Below, piece after piece: positions 1-7,977 of a DNA stretch of 31,570 nt. Each line of letters begins with the position of its first letter. Positions within the stretch are counted from its first letter, which is position 1. This stretch comes from DAITPV01 sp050692555 (GTDB taxonomy: Bacteria; Actinomycetota; UBA4738; CALAEC01). The position numbers were made by a program, and so were the translations under genes. The DNA lies in assembly GCA_050692555.1 (NCBI GenBank), contig JBOGVS010000036.1, forward strand, positions 1 to 31,570. Direction: 5' to 3'. The notes under the pieces were generated by a model, which had not been told where the DNA came from, ran no database searches, and saw only the letters and a list, made by a program, of their open reading frames with translations.

Positions 1-33
1 GAGCTCGATCACGTACGGGCTCCTCCTGGGCAT
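1..33 (-). CDS. 5' end of a possible IS630-type transposase gene, cut by the window edge
   Basis: Eleven codons are visible on the minus strand, reading MPRRSPYVIEL, from an ATG at 33. A strong purine-rich Shine-Dalgarno (GAGGGAGGAT) lies directly upstream at 34-44. The motif SPYVIEL matches my recollection of the extreme N-terminus of helix-turn-helix IS630-family transposases common in actinobacteria, just before the first HTH. The start and the ribosome site are seen in the sequence. The family is inferred from very few residues and could be wrong. No terminal inverted repeat could be assigned between 34 and 137. If the call is right, the left edge of the window is a mobile element. Confidence 0.45.
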   Translation of the reverse strand, partial: MPRRSPYVIEL

Positions 34-137
34 ATCCTCCCTCCTCTCGGAGGAAAGCATGCCCCACCAGGGGCGGCAACTCCAGCACTCTAATACGCTA
101 TGTATTTAGGAAGGAGCGTACTAAGCTGCTGTCCGAG

Positions 138-644
138 TCAGGAAGGACCTGTCGCCAGGGTCAGTGCACGGACCACGTCGGGCTGGACGGCCGACCAGCG
201 GAACAAGCCTCCAAGGCGCACCAGTGCAACCCGCCGTCCCAACACGACCTCGACCACGCCCCGGACGTCGAATAGCGCCGCGGCCACCCCCTCGCCCTCG
301 GCCATCTCCCGGCTCTCCGCCACCACCCTTGGACCCTCCCGCCGGATGGCGAACGCCCTCGGTTCCTCCTGCGGCGGCAGGGGCTCGGGCGCTCCCCACG
401 CGGTGAGCAGCCTCCGCTCCGCGGCGTCGCCCACGGCGATGGCGCTCGTCCCCGGCCTGAGATTCACCCGGCAGCGATAGCGGTGGAGATCGAGGGCCCG
501 AACCTCGGGGAGGGCCAGCAGCCGGTCGAGGGGTGCGGGCGGGACGGCCGGTGGGCAGGTCTCGATCGTGCGGTCCGTCAGCTCCTCGGTGGTGTGGAGC
601 CGCAGAACGGACGGGTTGGACACTGCCTCCATCGCCCAAGGCAT
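138..644 (-). CDS. NifU N-terminal (Nfu_N)-like protein, possible tandem domain
   Basis: The 168-residue protein is read from an ATG at 644, preceded by AGGA about 7 nt upstream; the reading frame stays open further upstream but that part has no protein-like character. The C-terminal half carries the pattern seen in Nfu scaffold N-domains: A-x-x-LFDVRGV-x-x-V, a beta-strand VALVRL, then W-x-x-V-x-P-x-V near the end. The N-terminal half (NPSVLRL, then PLDRLLALPEVRALDLHRYRCRV) looks like a second, weaker copy. There is no CxxC Fe-S domain, so it cannot be a complete Nfu carrier; a role in Fe-S or protein assembly is only inferred. It is divergent from the thioredoxin-like gene at 797. Confidence 0.6.
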   Translation of the reverse strand: MPWAMEAVSNPSVLRLHTTEELTDRTIETCPPAVPPAPLDRLLALPEVRALDLHRYRCRVNLRPGTSAIAVGDAAERRLLTAWGAPEPLPPQEEPRAFAIRREGPRVVAESREMAEGEGVAAALFDVRGVVEVVLGRRVALVRLGGLFRWSAVQPDVVRALTLATGPS

Positions 645-761
645 CCATCCATCCTGGCAGACGGCTCTATCTGCCGAGGCCCTGGGTGGGGAGTAGAGTC
701 GGCTGCGTCGAGGGGACGGAATTCGAGAGGGACTGACTCGGCGGTCCGGCCCAGTCACCTC

Positions 762-767
762 TACGAT
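762..767 (+). promoter_or_regulatory. Candidate -10 element (TACGAT) of the thioredoxin-like gene
   Basis: TACGAT fits TANNNT and lies 29 nt before the TTG start at 797. The AAGGAGG ribosome site at 782-788 lies between them. No convincing -35 is visible. Confidence 0.4.
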
Positions 768-796
768 GGGACTCGATCGCGAAGGAGGCCGCTGAG

Positions 797-1375
797 TTGG
801 CTGGAACCTCGATGATGCTCGCCCTCGGGACACAAGCGCCGGACTTGGCCCTGCCCGATGTGACCACCGGCGGGTTGGTGCAACGATCGGACTTCAATGC
901 CAGGAAGGGGCTCCTGGTGATGTTCATCTGCCGGCACTGCCCGTATGTCCGGCACGTCCGGAAGGGACTCGCCGACCTTGGCCGGGACTACCGGGGCCGG
1001 GACGTGGGGATCGTGGCGATCAGCGCCAACGACCCCGAGGCCTACCCCGAGGACGCCCCCGACAGCCTGGCCGAAGAGGCCCGAGAGGCCGGCTACGCCT
1101 TCCCGTACCTGTTCGACGAGACCCAGGAAGTGGCCAAGGCGTACTCGGCCGCATGCACCCCCGACTTTTTCCTGTTCGACGCCGACCGAAAGCTCGCGTA
1201 CCGCGGGCAGTTCGACTCGAGCCGGCCCGGCAATGGCGTTCCGGTGACGGGCCAGGACCTCCGGGCGGCGATCGATGCCGTGCTCGACGACCGTCCTGTT
1301 CCCAAGGATCAGCGTCCGAGCGTCGGCTGCACCATCAAGTGGCGGCCCGGAAACGAACCGGGCCACGCAAGATAG
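797..1375 (+). CDS. Thioredoxin-fold (AhpC/TSA-like) redox protein
   Basis: This is a 192-residue protein of the thioredoxin-like family related to peroxiredoxins and TlpA. The redox pair is Cys45-x-x-Cys48 in FICRHCPYVRHV, the variant active site typical of this cytosolic subfamily. The rest of the fold is clear: an N-terminal APDLALPDV strand, the conserved ISANDPE after the second strand, the cis-Pro segment ACTPDFFLFD, and the family's C-terminal signature GCTIKW-x-PGNEP. The start is TTG, chosen because a full AAGGAGG sits 8 nt upstream (782-788). There is no signal peptide, so it is probably cytosolic. A thiol-disulfide reductase or peroxidase role is family-level inference. It stands alone between divergent and convergent neighbours. 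Confidence 0.9.
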   Translation: MAGTSMMLALGTQAPDLALPDVTTGGLVQRSDFNARKGLLVMFICRHCPYVRHVRKGLADLGRDYRGRDVGIVAISANDPEAYPEDAPDSLAEEAREAGYAFPYLFDETQEVAKAYSAACTPDFFLFDADRKLAYRGQFDSSRPGNGVPVTGQDLRAAIDAVLDDRPVPKDQRPSVGCTIKWRPGNEPGHAR

Positions 1376-1800
1376 CCTCGATTCCAAACCCTCGGATTCG
1401 GCCGCCTGCACCCTCCAGGTCATGTCCCAGAGAACGATCACGCCCACCAGGGCGGTGTTCGTCAGGACGACGAGTCGGGAGCGAGCCCTCTCAGCAGGTT
1501 GATCCAGTCGAGTCGGGCCGCGTCAGGTCCACGGTTGGAGTCTCCAGTCTGGGCTCGACTGGTCGTCTGTGCCGCTCGATCCTCCGACACCAGAGCAAGC
1601 CCTGCCGAAGTGAGGGGGCCATCGTTGCTCCGTGTCGCTCTGCCTCCAAGTCGGCGACGGCGTCCACACGGCTGTGGACGCCACGCACGAGATCACCGTC
1701 ACCGCCGTGTAGCGGAACCCACCCGCGGGGCTCGAAGAGCGGGAAGGTCAGGGCGAACTGCGGTCCGTAGAGAGCCCGCTGGGCCCCTGACGATGGATCC
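1376..1800. other. 425-nt gap with no gene recognised
   Basis: This is the intergenic stretch between the converging thioredoxin-like and slipin genes. No reading frame here has recognisable protein character on either strand, and no tRNA or other structured RNA is recognised. The only clear structure is the strong hairpin at 1659-1682, listed separately. It may hold decayed coding sequence. Confidence 0.5.
1659..1682. terminator. 10-bp perfect hairpin downstream of the slipin gene, possible terminator
   Basis: GGCGTCCACA and TGTGGACGCC form a perfect 10-bp stem closed by a CGGC loop. No T-run follows on either strand, as is common in high-GC terminators. It lies about 120 nt beyond the slipin stop (minus strand) and about 285 nt beyond the thioredoxin-like stop (plus strand), so it is better placed for the slipin-nfeD operon. 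Confidence 0.45.
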
Positions 1801-2619
1801 TTACTCGTTCGCCGCGGTTCCTCCCCGCTCCGTCCCGCCGGGCTGAGGCGGCCCGTTGCCACCGCCGAGGGTCGCGCCTATCTGCTGGAGCGTATCCAGG
1901 GGCAGCGGGAAGATCACCGTCGTGGTCCGATCCGAGGCGATCTCTGACATCGTAGACAGCACCCGGAGCTGCATCGCTGCCGGCTCCTCCCTGAGCTGCC
2001 GCCCGGCCTGGGAGAGGGTCTCCGCGGCCTCGAGCTCGCCCTTGGCGTGAATCACCTTCGCCCGGCGGTCCCGCTCGGCCACGGCCTGATTGGCCATGGC
2101 CCGGCGCATGGCCTCGGGAAGCTCCACGTCCTTCACCTCGACCAAGGTCACCTTGACCCCCCACGGGTTGGTGAGGTCGTCGATGATCTTCTGGAGGCGG
2201 CGGTTGATCTCGTCCCGGGCCACCAGCAAATCGTCCAGGTCGGCTTGTCCGATCACGCTGCGCAGAGTGGTCTGGGCCACCTGGGACGTCCCGAAAAGGT
2301 AGTCCTGGATGGCCACGGTAGCCTTGATGGGATCCACCACGTTGAAGTAGGCGACCGCGTTCACCCGAACCGTGACATTGTCCCTGGTGATGATGTCCTG
2401 GCTGGGGATGTCGTTGGTGAACGTCTGGAGGTTGACCTTCACCATCCGGTCGATGATCGGGATGATGAAGAACAGACCGGGGCCCTTGGCCCCGATCACC
2501 CGCCCCAGCCGGAAGATGACCCCGCGTTCGTACTCCTTGACGATGCGGATGGCCGAGATGCCGATGATCACGATGAGAAGCACCGCGATCCCGATGCCGT
2601 ACAACGTCGCTTCGCTCAT
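1801..2619 (-). CDS. Slipin / SPFH-domain membrane protein (stomatin-like)
   Basis: This 272-residue protein has an N-terminal membrane segment (about residues 5-25, YGIGIAVLLIVIIGISAI), then the SPFH signature IRIVKEYERGVIFRLGR and GPGLFFIIPIID-x-M. Next come the band-7 core and a helical C-terminal stretch rich in Ala, Glu and Arg that normally drives oligomerisation. Slipins organise membrane microdomains and partner with the NfeD protease. The start at 2619 overlaps the nfeD stop as ATGA, with a GAGAGGAGAG ribosome site, so the two genes are translationally coupled. The frame is open upstream inside nfeD but is not coding there. The tail is Gly/Pro-rich and probably disordered. Family confidence is high; the cellular client is unknown. 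Confidence 0.93.
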   Translation of the reverse strand: MSEATLYGIGIAVLLIVIIGISAIRIVKEYERGVIFRLGRVIGAKGPGLFFIIPIIDRMVKVNLQTFTNDIPSQDIITRDNVTVRVNAVAYFNVVDPIKATVAIQDYLFGTSQVAQTTLRSVIGQADLDDLLVARDEINRRLQKIIDDLTNPWGVKVTLVEVKDVELPEAMRRAMANQAVAERDRRAKVIHAKGELEAAETLSQAGRQLREEPAAMQLRVLSTMSEIASDRTTTVIFPLPLDTLQQIGATLGGGNGPPQPGGTERGGTAANE

Positions 2620-3989
2620 GTCTCTCCTCTCTCCCTTCCCTCCCCATCCTCCCGTGTGGGCGGCGCCTCCTGCTCCTCGACCACGAGGTCGAGACCCTCG
2701 ACTTCGACCACCCGTACCGTGGCGCCCTGCCGAAGCTGCTCGCCTCGCGTCTTCACGTTCCACCAGGCTCCCTGGACCATCACCTGGCCGTTGGTCCCCG
2801 TGGCCGACCCCACCTCGGCGACCGCCCCCAGCAGCCCGCCGGCTCCGGTGGTCGCTGCCAGCCTGCGGGTCCGCCATGCCAGCCGACCGGCAAGCACGGT
2901 CGCCCCGCCTACGACGACGGCGACGGGGATCAGCACTTCCGGATCCACTCCGACCCGGCCGCGGAACAGGAACAGGCCGCCCAGGACGAGGGAGGCGGTC
3001 CCTCCCGCGGCGCCCACCCCCACCCCCGGGGTGAAGATCTCCACCACGAAAAGGATCGCCGCGAGCAGCAGGAGGAGCGCACCCAGAGCGTTCACCGGCA
3101 GAACGGCCAGGCCGAACAGAGCGAGCAGGATCAGGATCACGCCCACGACCGCCCCGCCGCCGAGCCCCGGGTTGGCCAGCTCGTAGATGATGGCCAGGGT
3201 CCCCAGCGACATGAACAGGAAGGCCAGGTTGGGGTCGGCCAGCCACTGGAGGATCGACCGGAATGTCCCGAGCTCGTGGGAAACGATCCCGACCCCCCTG
3301 GTCTCGAGGGTGACGTCGTCCCCGTTCGCGAGTGTCACGGTCTCCCCGTCGATCTCCTCGAGCAGCTCGGCCCGGTTCGAGGCCAACACGTCTATCACGC
3401 CGATCCGCTCCGCCCGATCGGCCGTGACCGACCGAGCCTCACGCACGGCCTCGACGGCGAACTCGACGTTGCGTCCCCGAGCCCTGGCCACGGATTCCGC
3501 GTAGGCCGCGGCGTCCTCGATGAGTTTCCGCTCGACGTCTCCGCCGCCCCCGAGGTCAACCGGGGTCGCCGCCCCGATCGTCGTGCCGGGAGCCATGGCC
3601 GCGATGTGCGCCGACATCGTGATGAGAGCCCCGGCCGACGCGGCCCGCGCCCCGGAGGGAGCCACGTGGACCACCACGGGAACGTTCGCGCCGAGGAAGG
3701 CCTGGATGATGTCCCGCATCGAGGCATCGAGCCCGCCGGGCGTATCGAGCTCGATCAGGAACGCCTGGTGGGCCTCCTCCTGTGCCCGGACCAGCCCTTC
3801 CCGGATGTGGTCGGCCATCACCGGTGTGATGACCCCGTCCACCTCCGTCACCAGCACCGTCGTCGCCTGGGCCCGGGCGCCGGTGACCGAGGCCAGCAGC
3901 CAGAGGGCAAGAGGAAGGACCAGCAGGCCCAGGGCGATCCGCCGCGCCGGGTGAGGGGCGGAAGGCCACGTCCGCACTACGAGAAGCAT
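2616..3989 (-). CDS. Membrane-bound NfeD-type serine protease (ClpP-class)
   Basis: The 457-residue protein has a signal/anchor segment (about residues 16-40), a ClpP-class protease domain (about 42-215), four or so membrane helices (about 245-350) and a C-terminal soluble OB-fold domain (about 370-450). The nucleophile should be Ser118 in SGARAASAG, with Lys155 (ERKLIED) as the dyad partner; both positions match the Ser/Lys arrangement known for long NfeD proteases, which cleave stomatin C-termini. LDTPGGLDASM is also characteristic. It is the first gene of the operon with the slipin, with a 4-nt ATGA overlap. A weak ribosome site precedes the ATG at 3989, and TAACTT at 4029-4034 (minus strand) is a possible -10. 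Confidence 0.93.
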   Translation of the reverse strand: MLLVVRTWPSAPHPARRIALGLLVLPLALWLLASVTGARAQATTVLVTEVDGVITPVMADHIREGLVRAQEEAHQAFLIELDTPGGLDASMRDIIQAFLGANVPVVVHVAPSGARAASAGALITMSAHIAAMAPGTTIGAATPVDLGGGGDVERKLIEDAAAYAESVARARGRNVEFAVEAVREARSVTADRAERIGVIDVLASNRAELLEEIDGETVTLANGDDVTLETRGVGIVSHELGTFRSILQWLADPNLAFLFMSLGTLAIIYELANPGLGGGAVVGVILILLALFGLAVLPVNALGALLLLLAAILFVVEIFTPGVGVGAAGGTASLVLGGLFLFRGRVGVDPEVLIPVAVVVGGATVLAGRLAWRTRRLAATTGAGGLLGAVAEVGSATGTNGQVMVQGAWWNVKTRGEQLRQGATVRVVEVEGLDLVVEEQEAPPTREDGEGRERGET

Positions 3990-4346
3990 AGATGCAGGTC
4001 TCTCTGGTAGGCCTGCCCTCCACCTCCCAAGTTACCTCGCGGCCGTCGCGGGCGCAGGAGCCCATGCCCGGTCGCCCTGCGCAGGGACGCTGCGGGCCGG
4101 GCGCCGTTAGCTGCGGGGCGCGCCCGACCTCGCGAGTGTTTCAGGCAGATCCGCCCATACAGCGAAGACGCTGGGGGGTGACATCGGACGCCTGTCACCC
4201 CTCAGCTCCGACCCGGCATGACCCCTGGTAGCCCGGGAAGGCCCGACGCATGGCCCGTTCTTCCTGGACGATTCTGACCCCGATCAACCTGCGCTCACAG
4301 GCCCCTCCGGTACCCACCGCCAGTACGGAACTCGGCCCTACGGCGG
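3990..4346. other. 357-nt gap with no gene recognised
   Basis: This stretch separates the nfeD start from the stop of the GNAT gene, both on the minus strand. It should hold the nfeD promoter (possible -10 TAACTT on the minus strand at 4029-4034) and the GNAT transcript end. A strong hairpin at 4173-4203 is the only structure noticed. No protein-like ORF and no tRNA are seen. Confidence 0.5.
4173..4203. terminator. Hairpin downstream of the GNAT gene, possible terminator
   Basis: GGGGTGACA (4175-4183) pairs perfectly with TGTCACCCC (4193-4201) around a 9-nt loop. The stem can be extended by a G-U and a G-C pair to 11 bp. There is no T-run. It lies about 145 nt past the GNAT stop, which is far for a simple terminator, so a regulatory RNA or operator role is possible. 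Confidence 0.35.
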
Positions 4347-4859
4347 TCATCCGGCCTCCCGGGCAAGACGAACGTCGATCTTCCAGTGGTTGCATCGAAG
4401 CATTCTTCCGGCGTACTCGAAGTCGACCTCCTCGACCTTCGTGAATCCGGTCTTTCTGCAGATCGCGTTGGACGGGGCATTGGTGGTGGCGGGGAACGCG
4501 TGGATCACGTCCCAGCGCCCCTCCGGGCGAGCCTTACGGAGCACGGCACGCACGGCGTCGCCGGCCAACCCCCGGCCCTGGAATCGGGGGAGGACCATCC
4601 AGCCGATCTCGTTGATGACCTCGCCGTTCCACTTGTGGTCCCAGACGCATACGGTCCCTGCCGCAGTGCCGTCTTCCTGGTCCGGGATGATCGTGAAGAA
4701 CCACACCCGGCCCACCACCACGTCGTCGACGATGCCTTGGAGCTTCTCCTTGAGGCCCGACCGCGGCAACGGGCCTCCTAGCTCCGACATCATGCTCGGA
4801 TCGGTGAGCGCCCCCTCGTAGAGCGGCAGGTCGTCCATGGTGATGTCGCGAAACTTCAT
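4347..4859 (-). CDS. GNAT-family N-acetyltransferase
   Basis: This is a 170-residue acetyltransferase resembling the RimJ/RimL-type GNAT group. After the start MKFRDITMDDL come the central strands GTVCVWDHKWNGEVINEIGWMVLPRFQGRGLAGDAV; the RFQGRGLA segment is the pyrophosphate-binding motif A for acetyl-CoA. NAPSNAICRKTGFTKVEEVDFEYAG is the C-terminal motif B with the Asn and the GF turn. The start was placed at 4859 because the protein begins there in the family's usual way, although the ribosome site is weak; the frame is open further upstream. The substrate is not predictable. It is divergent from the MBOAT gene, separated by 144 nt. Confidence 0.88.
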   Translation of the reverse strand: MKFRDITMDDLPLYEGALTDPSMMSELGGPLPRSGLKEKLQGIVDDVVVGRVWFFTIIPDQEDGTAAGTVCVWDHKWNGEVINEIGWMVLPRFQGRGLAGDAVRAVLRKARPEGRWDVIHAFPATTNAPSNAICRKTGFTKVEEVDFEYAGRMLRCNHWKIDVRLAREAG

Positions 4860-5003
4860 GGCCCCATTCTTACCGTCGAGGCGCGTTCTAGCTAGGCTTC
4901 TCACCGGTAGGTTCTGCTCGGCGGGGCTGGTGAACATCGTGGCAGGCAGTCGCGACCTTCCCAGGATCGAGGGGTCCGTCGGGTACGCTGCTCCGCGAGC
5001 GAG

Positions 5004-6428
5004 ATGCTGTTTCCAACGACCGACTTCGCGATCTTCCTGGTCATCGTGTTCCTGGCGCACTGGCTCCTGAACCCATTCCGGGTGCGCTGGAAGCTGTTCA
5101 TGATCGCGGCCAGCTACGTGTTCTATGCGTGGTGGGACGTTCGGTACGTCTGGATCCTGGCCATGGTCACCGTCGTTGCTCAGGTGGGGGCGCTATGGAC
5201 CGCCCGGAGGGAGGGTCGGAGCCGGCGGGTGGCCGTCGGGGTGTCGGTGGCCGCCACGCTCGCCCCGTTGTTGTGGTTCAAGTACTACGGGTTCCTGTCC
5301 CTGAATCTGGCCAACGGCTTGGGGGCCGTGGGCGTGCCCTCACCGCTCCCGCTGATGGAGATCGTCCTTCCGGTGGGAATCTCCTTCTACACGTTCATGG
5401 CGGTCACCTACGTCGTGGATATCTACCGGCGGAAGCTCGCCCCGGCCACCTGGCTCGACTTCTTCTTGTACCTCTCGTTCTTCCCCCACCTGGTGGCGGG
5501 ACCGATCGTTCGAGGGGGGGAGCTGCTGCCCCAGTTCCGTCGCCCCCGTGACCCCAAGCGGCTGGACGTCGCCGGATCCGGTTTTCTGATCCTTAGGGGC
5601 CTGTTCAAGAAGGTGGTGATCTCCAGCTTCCTGGCCACCACCCTGGTCGACCCGGTCTTTGGCGACCCCGGCCGCCACGGGGCCCTCGACGTGCTGTTCG
5701 CCGTGTACGCCTACGCGATCGTGATCTACGCCGACTTCAGCGGGTACACGGACATCGCCATCGGCGTGGCCAGGCTCCTGGGGTTCCAGTTCCCGCAGAA
5801 CTTCAACCGGCCGTATACGGCACGTTCGCTTCAGGACTTCTGGCGCCGGTGGCACATGACCCTGTCTCGGTGGCTTCGCGACTACCTGTACATCCCGATG
5901 GGCGGATCCCGCCGGGGGGAGCGCCGCACCTCGGCGAACATCGTGATCACCATGCTTCTGGGAGGTCTGTGGCACGGCGCGGCCTGGACGTTCCTGGTAT
6001 GGGGGGGCATCCACGGCCTGGGCGTGGCGTTCGGCCGCCGGAACCGTCTTCGCAGGGAGGCTCGAGGTCTGAACCCGCTGCCGGACGACCCGGCGTCGGT
6101 CCTGCGACAGCGGGTCGTCACCTTCCATCTGGTGTGCCTGGGGTGGGTGTTCTTCCGAGCCGACTCGATCGGAACCGCGGTGGCCGTGCTGTGGCGCTTC
6201 GTGGTGGGGTGGGCCACGGCCCCCACCCTGGTGAGCCCGGTCGTGGTGTGGGTGATCGCCCTGAGCCTGGCGGTCCAGTACCTGCCCCGCCGGCCCGGCG
6301 AGCATCTCCAGGTTGCGTTCTCCCGCCTTCGGCCGGCGTTCCAGGCCCTGGCGGTGGCGGGCGTCCTGGCTGCGATCACCACCCTTGGGCCGGCGGGCGT
6401 CCCGCCGTTCATCTACTTCCAGTTCTGA
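5004..6428 (+). CDS. MBOAT-family membrane-bound O-acyltransferase (AlgI-like)
   Basis: This 474-residue polytopic membrane protein has about ten hydrophobic helices. MBOAT landmarks are present: FKYYGF near residue 95, LPVGISFYTF, FPHLVAGPI, the block RSLQDFWRRWHMTLSRWLRDYLYIP-like region (about 275-295), and the catalytic His324 in GLWHGAAWTF. The family moves acyl groups to extracytoplasmic polysaccharides or other exported substrates. The next gene encodes an SGNH hydrolase-like partner with a membrane anchor, an arrangement known from alginate-acetylation-type systems. A possible -10 (TACGCT, 4984-4989) lies 14 nt upstream of the ATG; the ribosome site is weak. The actual acceptor polymer is unknown; no polysaccharide-synthesis genes are nearby. 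Confidence 0.94.
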   Translation: MLFPTTDFAIFLVIVFLAHWLLNPFRVRWKLFMIAASYVFYAWWDVRYVWILAMVTVVAQVGALWTARREGRSRRVAVGVSVAATLAPLLWFKYYGFLSLNLANGLGAVGVPSPLPLMEIVLPVGISFYTFMAVTYVVDIYRRKLAPATWLDFFLYLSFFPHLVAGPIVRGGELLPQFRRPRDPKRLDVAGSGFLILRGLFKKVVISSFLATTLVDPVFGDPGRHGALDVLFAVYAYAIVIYADFSGYTDIAIGVARLLGFQFPQNFNRPYTARSLQDFWRRWHMTLSRWLRDYLYIPMGGSRRGERRTSANIVITMLLGGLWHGAAWTFLVWGGIHGLGVAFGRRNRLRREARGLNPLPDDPASVLRQRVVTFHLVCLGWVFFRADSIGTAVAVLWRFVVGWATAPTLVSPVVVWVIALSLAVQYLPRRPGEHLQVAFSRLRPAFQALAVAGVLAAITTLGPAGVPPFIYFQF

Positions 6429-6436
6429 GGAGACGG

Positions 6437-7498
6437 ATGTCGGATCAGTCGCTGGGCACAGGATCGGAGTCCGGGGCTCGGCCCGGACCCCGGAGGCTTC
6501 AGCCGGCGGGGGAGGCCCTGGTGATCATGGTCGCGGGCCTCATGTTGTGGCTGCTCATCGAGGCCCCTCGGTTGGAGCGGGCGGCAGAAGTGGCTCCGTT
6601 CGGGGCCCGGCGGACGGCGTCGTTGATCTTCCTGCGCCCGTTCGCCGCGGTGAGCGATCTCCTGGGCTTCGGGCGGCTCACCGCGGGCATGGAGCGAGCC
6701 CTGGGGAAGGAGGAGCTTCGCGCCGGTGTGGAGGTTCAGGCCCCCCCGCCCCCGCCTCCGGAGGCCACGTTCCCCACGACCGAGGATCCCAGCCCGGCGC
6801 CACCTGCGTCGCCCGTGGAGCCGCTGGAGGCCCTCCCCACTCCGTCCACCGACGACAAGCTCCGGGTGGCGGTGGTGGGGGACTCGTTCGCGATCGGCCT
6901 GGCCTCGGCGGTCGGGTCCGCCCTGGATCCAGAGCTCGTTCAGGTGTCGGCCCAGGGGGAGCTGGCCACCGGCCTGGCCCGGCCGGATGCCTTCGACTGG
7001 CCGGAACGGGTCCGGCGGATTGTTCGCGACTTCCGCCCGGAGGTCCTGGTGGTCATGCTGGGCTCCAACGACGCGCAGTCGATCAGCTATCCCAGCGGCC
7101 GGTTCATCTCCACGGGGAGCCACGAATGGGTCCTCGCCTACCGCGCCGAGATCGAGGAGCTGATCTCCGTGGCCACCGAGGGAGGCGCCCGGGTGGCGTG
7201 GGTGGGCCTCCCCCCGATGAAGGAGGGGATCCGGCATCGGTGGGCCCGACAGCTCAACCAGGAGTACGCGGAGGTCGCGGCGGCCCATCCGGAGTCCACG
7301 TTCGTGGACACCTGGGAGACGTTCGATCGCCGGGACGGCAGCTACACGGCCTACCTCCGGGACGAGGAGGGGAATACGGACCTGGTGCGGGCGGCAGATG
7401 GCGTTCACTTTTCACCGACCGGCTACCGGATGGTGGCCGACCTGATCATCGATCGGATGCGAGAAGCCTGGGGCCTCGATCCCGTCGCCCTTGTCTAG
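6437..7498 (+). CDS. Membrane-anchored SGNH/GDSL hydrolase (DUF459-like), partner of the MBOAT protein
   Basis: The 353-residue protein has a single N-terminal membrane helix (about residues 28-42), a linker with a run of prolines (about 100-135), and an SGNH domain. Ser150 lies in VVGDSFAIGL (block I), GSNDAQ is block III, and Asp321-Gly-Val-His324 is the catalytic Asp-His block V. The domain probably faces the outside of the cell. The start at 6437 follows GAGGAGA at 6427-6433, only 8 nt after the MBOAT stop, so the pair is one operon. SGNH proteins in such pairs transfer or remove acyl groups on exported glycans; which of the two applies here is not decidable. The stop overlaps the end of the convergent DUF2017 gene by 4 nt. 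Confidence 0.9.
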   Translation: MSDQSLGTGSESGARPGPRRLQPAGEALVIMVAGLMLWLLIEAPRLERAAEVAPFGARRTASLIFLRPFAAVSDLLGFGRLTAGMERALGKEELRAGVEVQAPPPPPPEATFPTTEDPSPAPPASPVEPLEALPTPSTDDKLRVAVVGDSFAIGLASAVGSALDPELVQVSAQGELATGLARPDAFDWPERVRRIVRDFRPEVLVVMLGSNDAQSISYPSGRFISTGSHEWVLAYRAEIEELISVATEGGARVAWVGLPPMKEGIRHRWARQLNQEYAEVAAAHPESTFVDTWETFDRRDGSYTAYLRDEEGNTDLVRAADGVHFSPTGYRMVADLIIDRMREAWGLDPVALV

Positions 7499-7977
7499 GT
7501 CCCGGTCTCCAAACTCTGCGCTAGTGCGGCGACCACCTGCTCCTGTAGCCAGCCGAGATAGGCGTACACGGCAAAGGCTGGCGCTCGGGGGTCGTCCTCC
7601 GGAAGACCCTCCTCGTACAGCTCCTCGGTGACATCGAGCCTGGTCCCCAGGACCAGTCGCAAGTCGTTCAACGCTCCGAGCCATGCGGTCAGCTGGTCCT
7701 CGTCCACACGCCGGGCGTCGACGGTCTCCTCGATGATCCGGAGGGCCTCGCGCTTCCCGGCCAGGAGGTCGTCGCGAACCATTCTGCGGTACTCGGCCTC
7801 CCGGTCCGGGTCGTCGGCGTACGCGGGTGGGAAGAGGCGGCGCAACGTCGGGTCGTCGGAGTCCAGCAGCTCGCGGAGCTGGCCCGGCAGGCCGCGGAGC
7901 AGCGCTCGCTCTTCCCCGGGCAGGTGCAGCTCGAAGGCCCCCCGGCGGGTCCGCCGTACTCTGGGCTGCTCGCTCAC
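7495..7977 (-). CDS. DUF2017 family protein, ClpS-linked
   Basis: This 160-residue, acidic, all-helical soluble protein matches DUF2017, a family found in actinobacteria directly beside clpS. Landmarks are the N-terminal RTRRGAFELHLPGEERALLRGL, the LRRLFPPAYADDPDREAEYRRM block and the C-terminal YAYLGWLQEQVVAAL. It begins with GTG immediately after the clpS TGA, with an AGGA ribosome site 7 nt upstream inside the end of clpS, so the two genes are coupled. Its function is unknown; constant linkage to clpS suggests a role in Clp protease substrate selection or its control. Its last codons overlap the convergent SGNH gene. Confidence 0.85.
   Translation of the reverse strand: MSEQPRVRRTRRGAFELHLPGEERALLRGLPGQLRELLDSDDPTLRRLFPPAYADDPDREAEYRRMVRDDLLAGKREALRIIEETVDARRVDEDQLTAWLGALNDLRLVLGTRLDVTEELYEEGLPEDDPRAPAFAVYAYLGWLQEQVVAALAQSLETGT

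Noticed and set aside
1491..1862. 123-codon minus-strand ORF in the gap before the slipin gene
   Set aside because: It overlaps the slipin C-terminus and has no family pattern or ribosome site, so I left the gap as unassigned.
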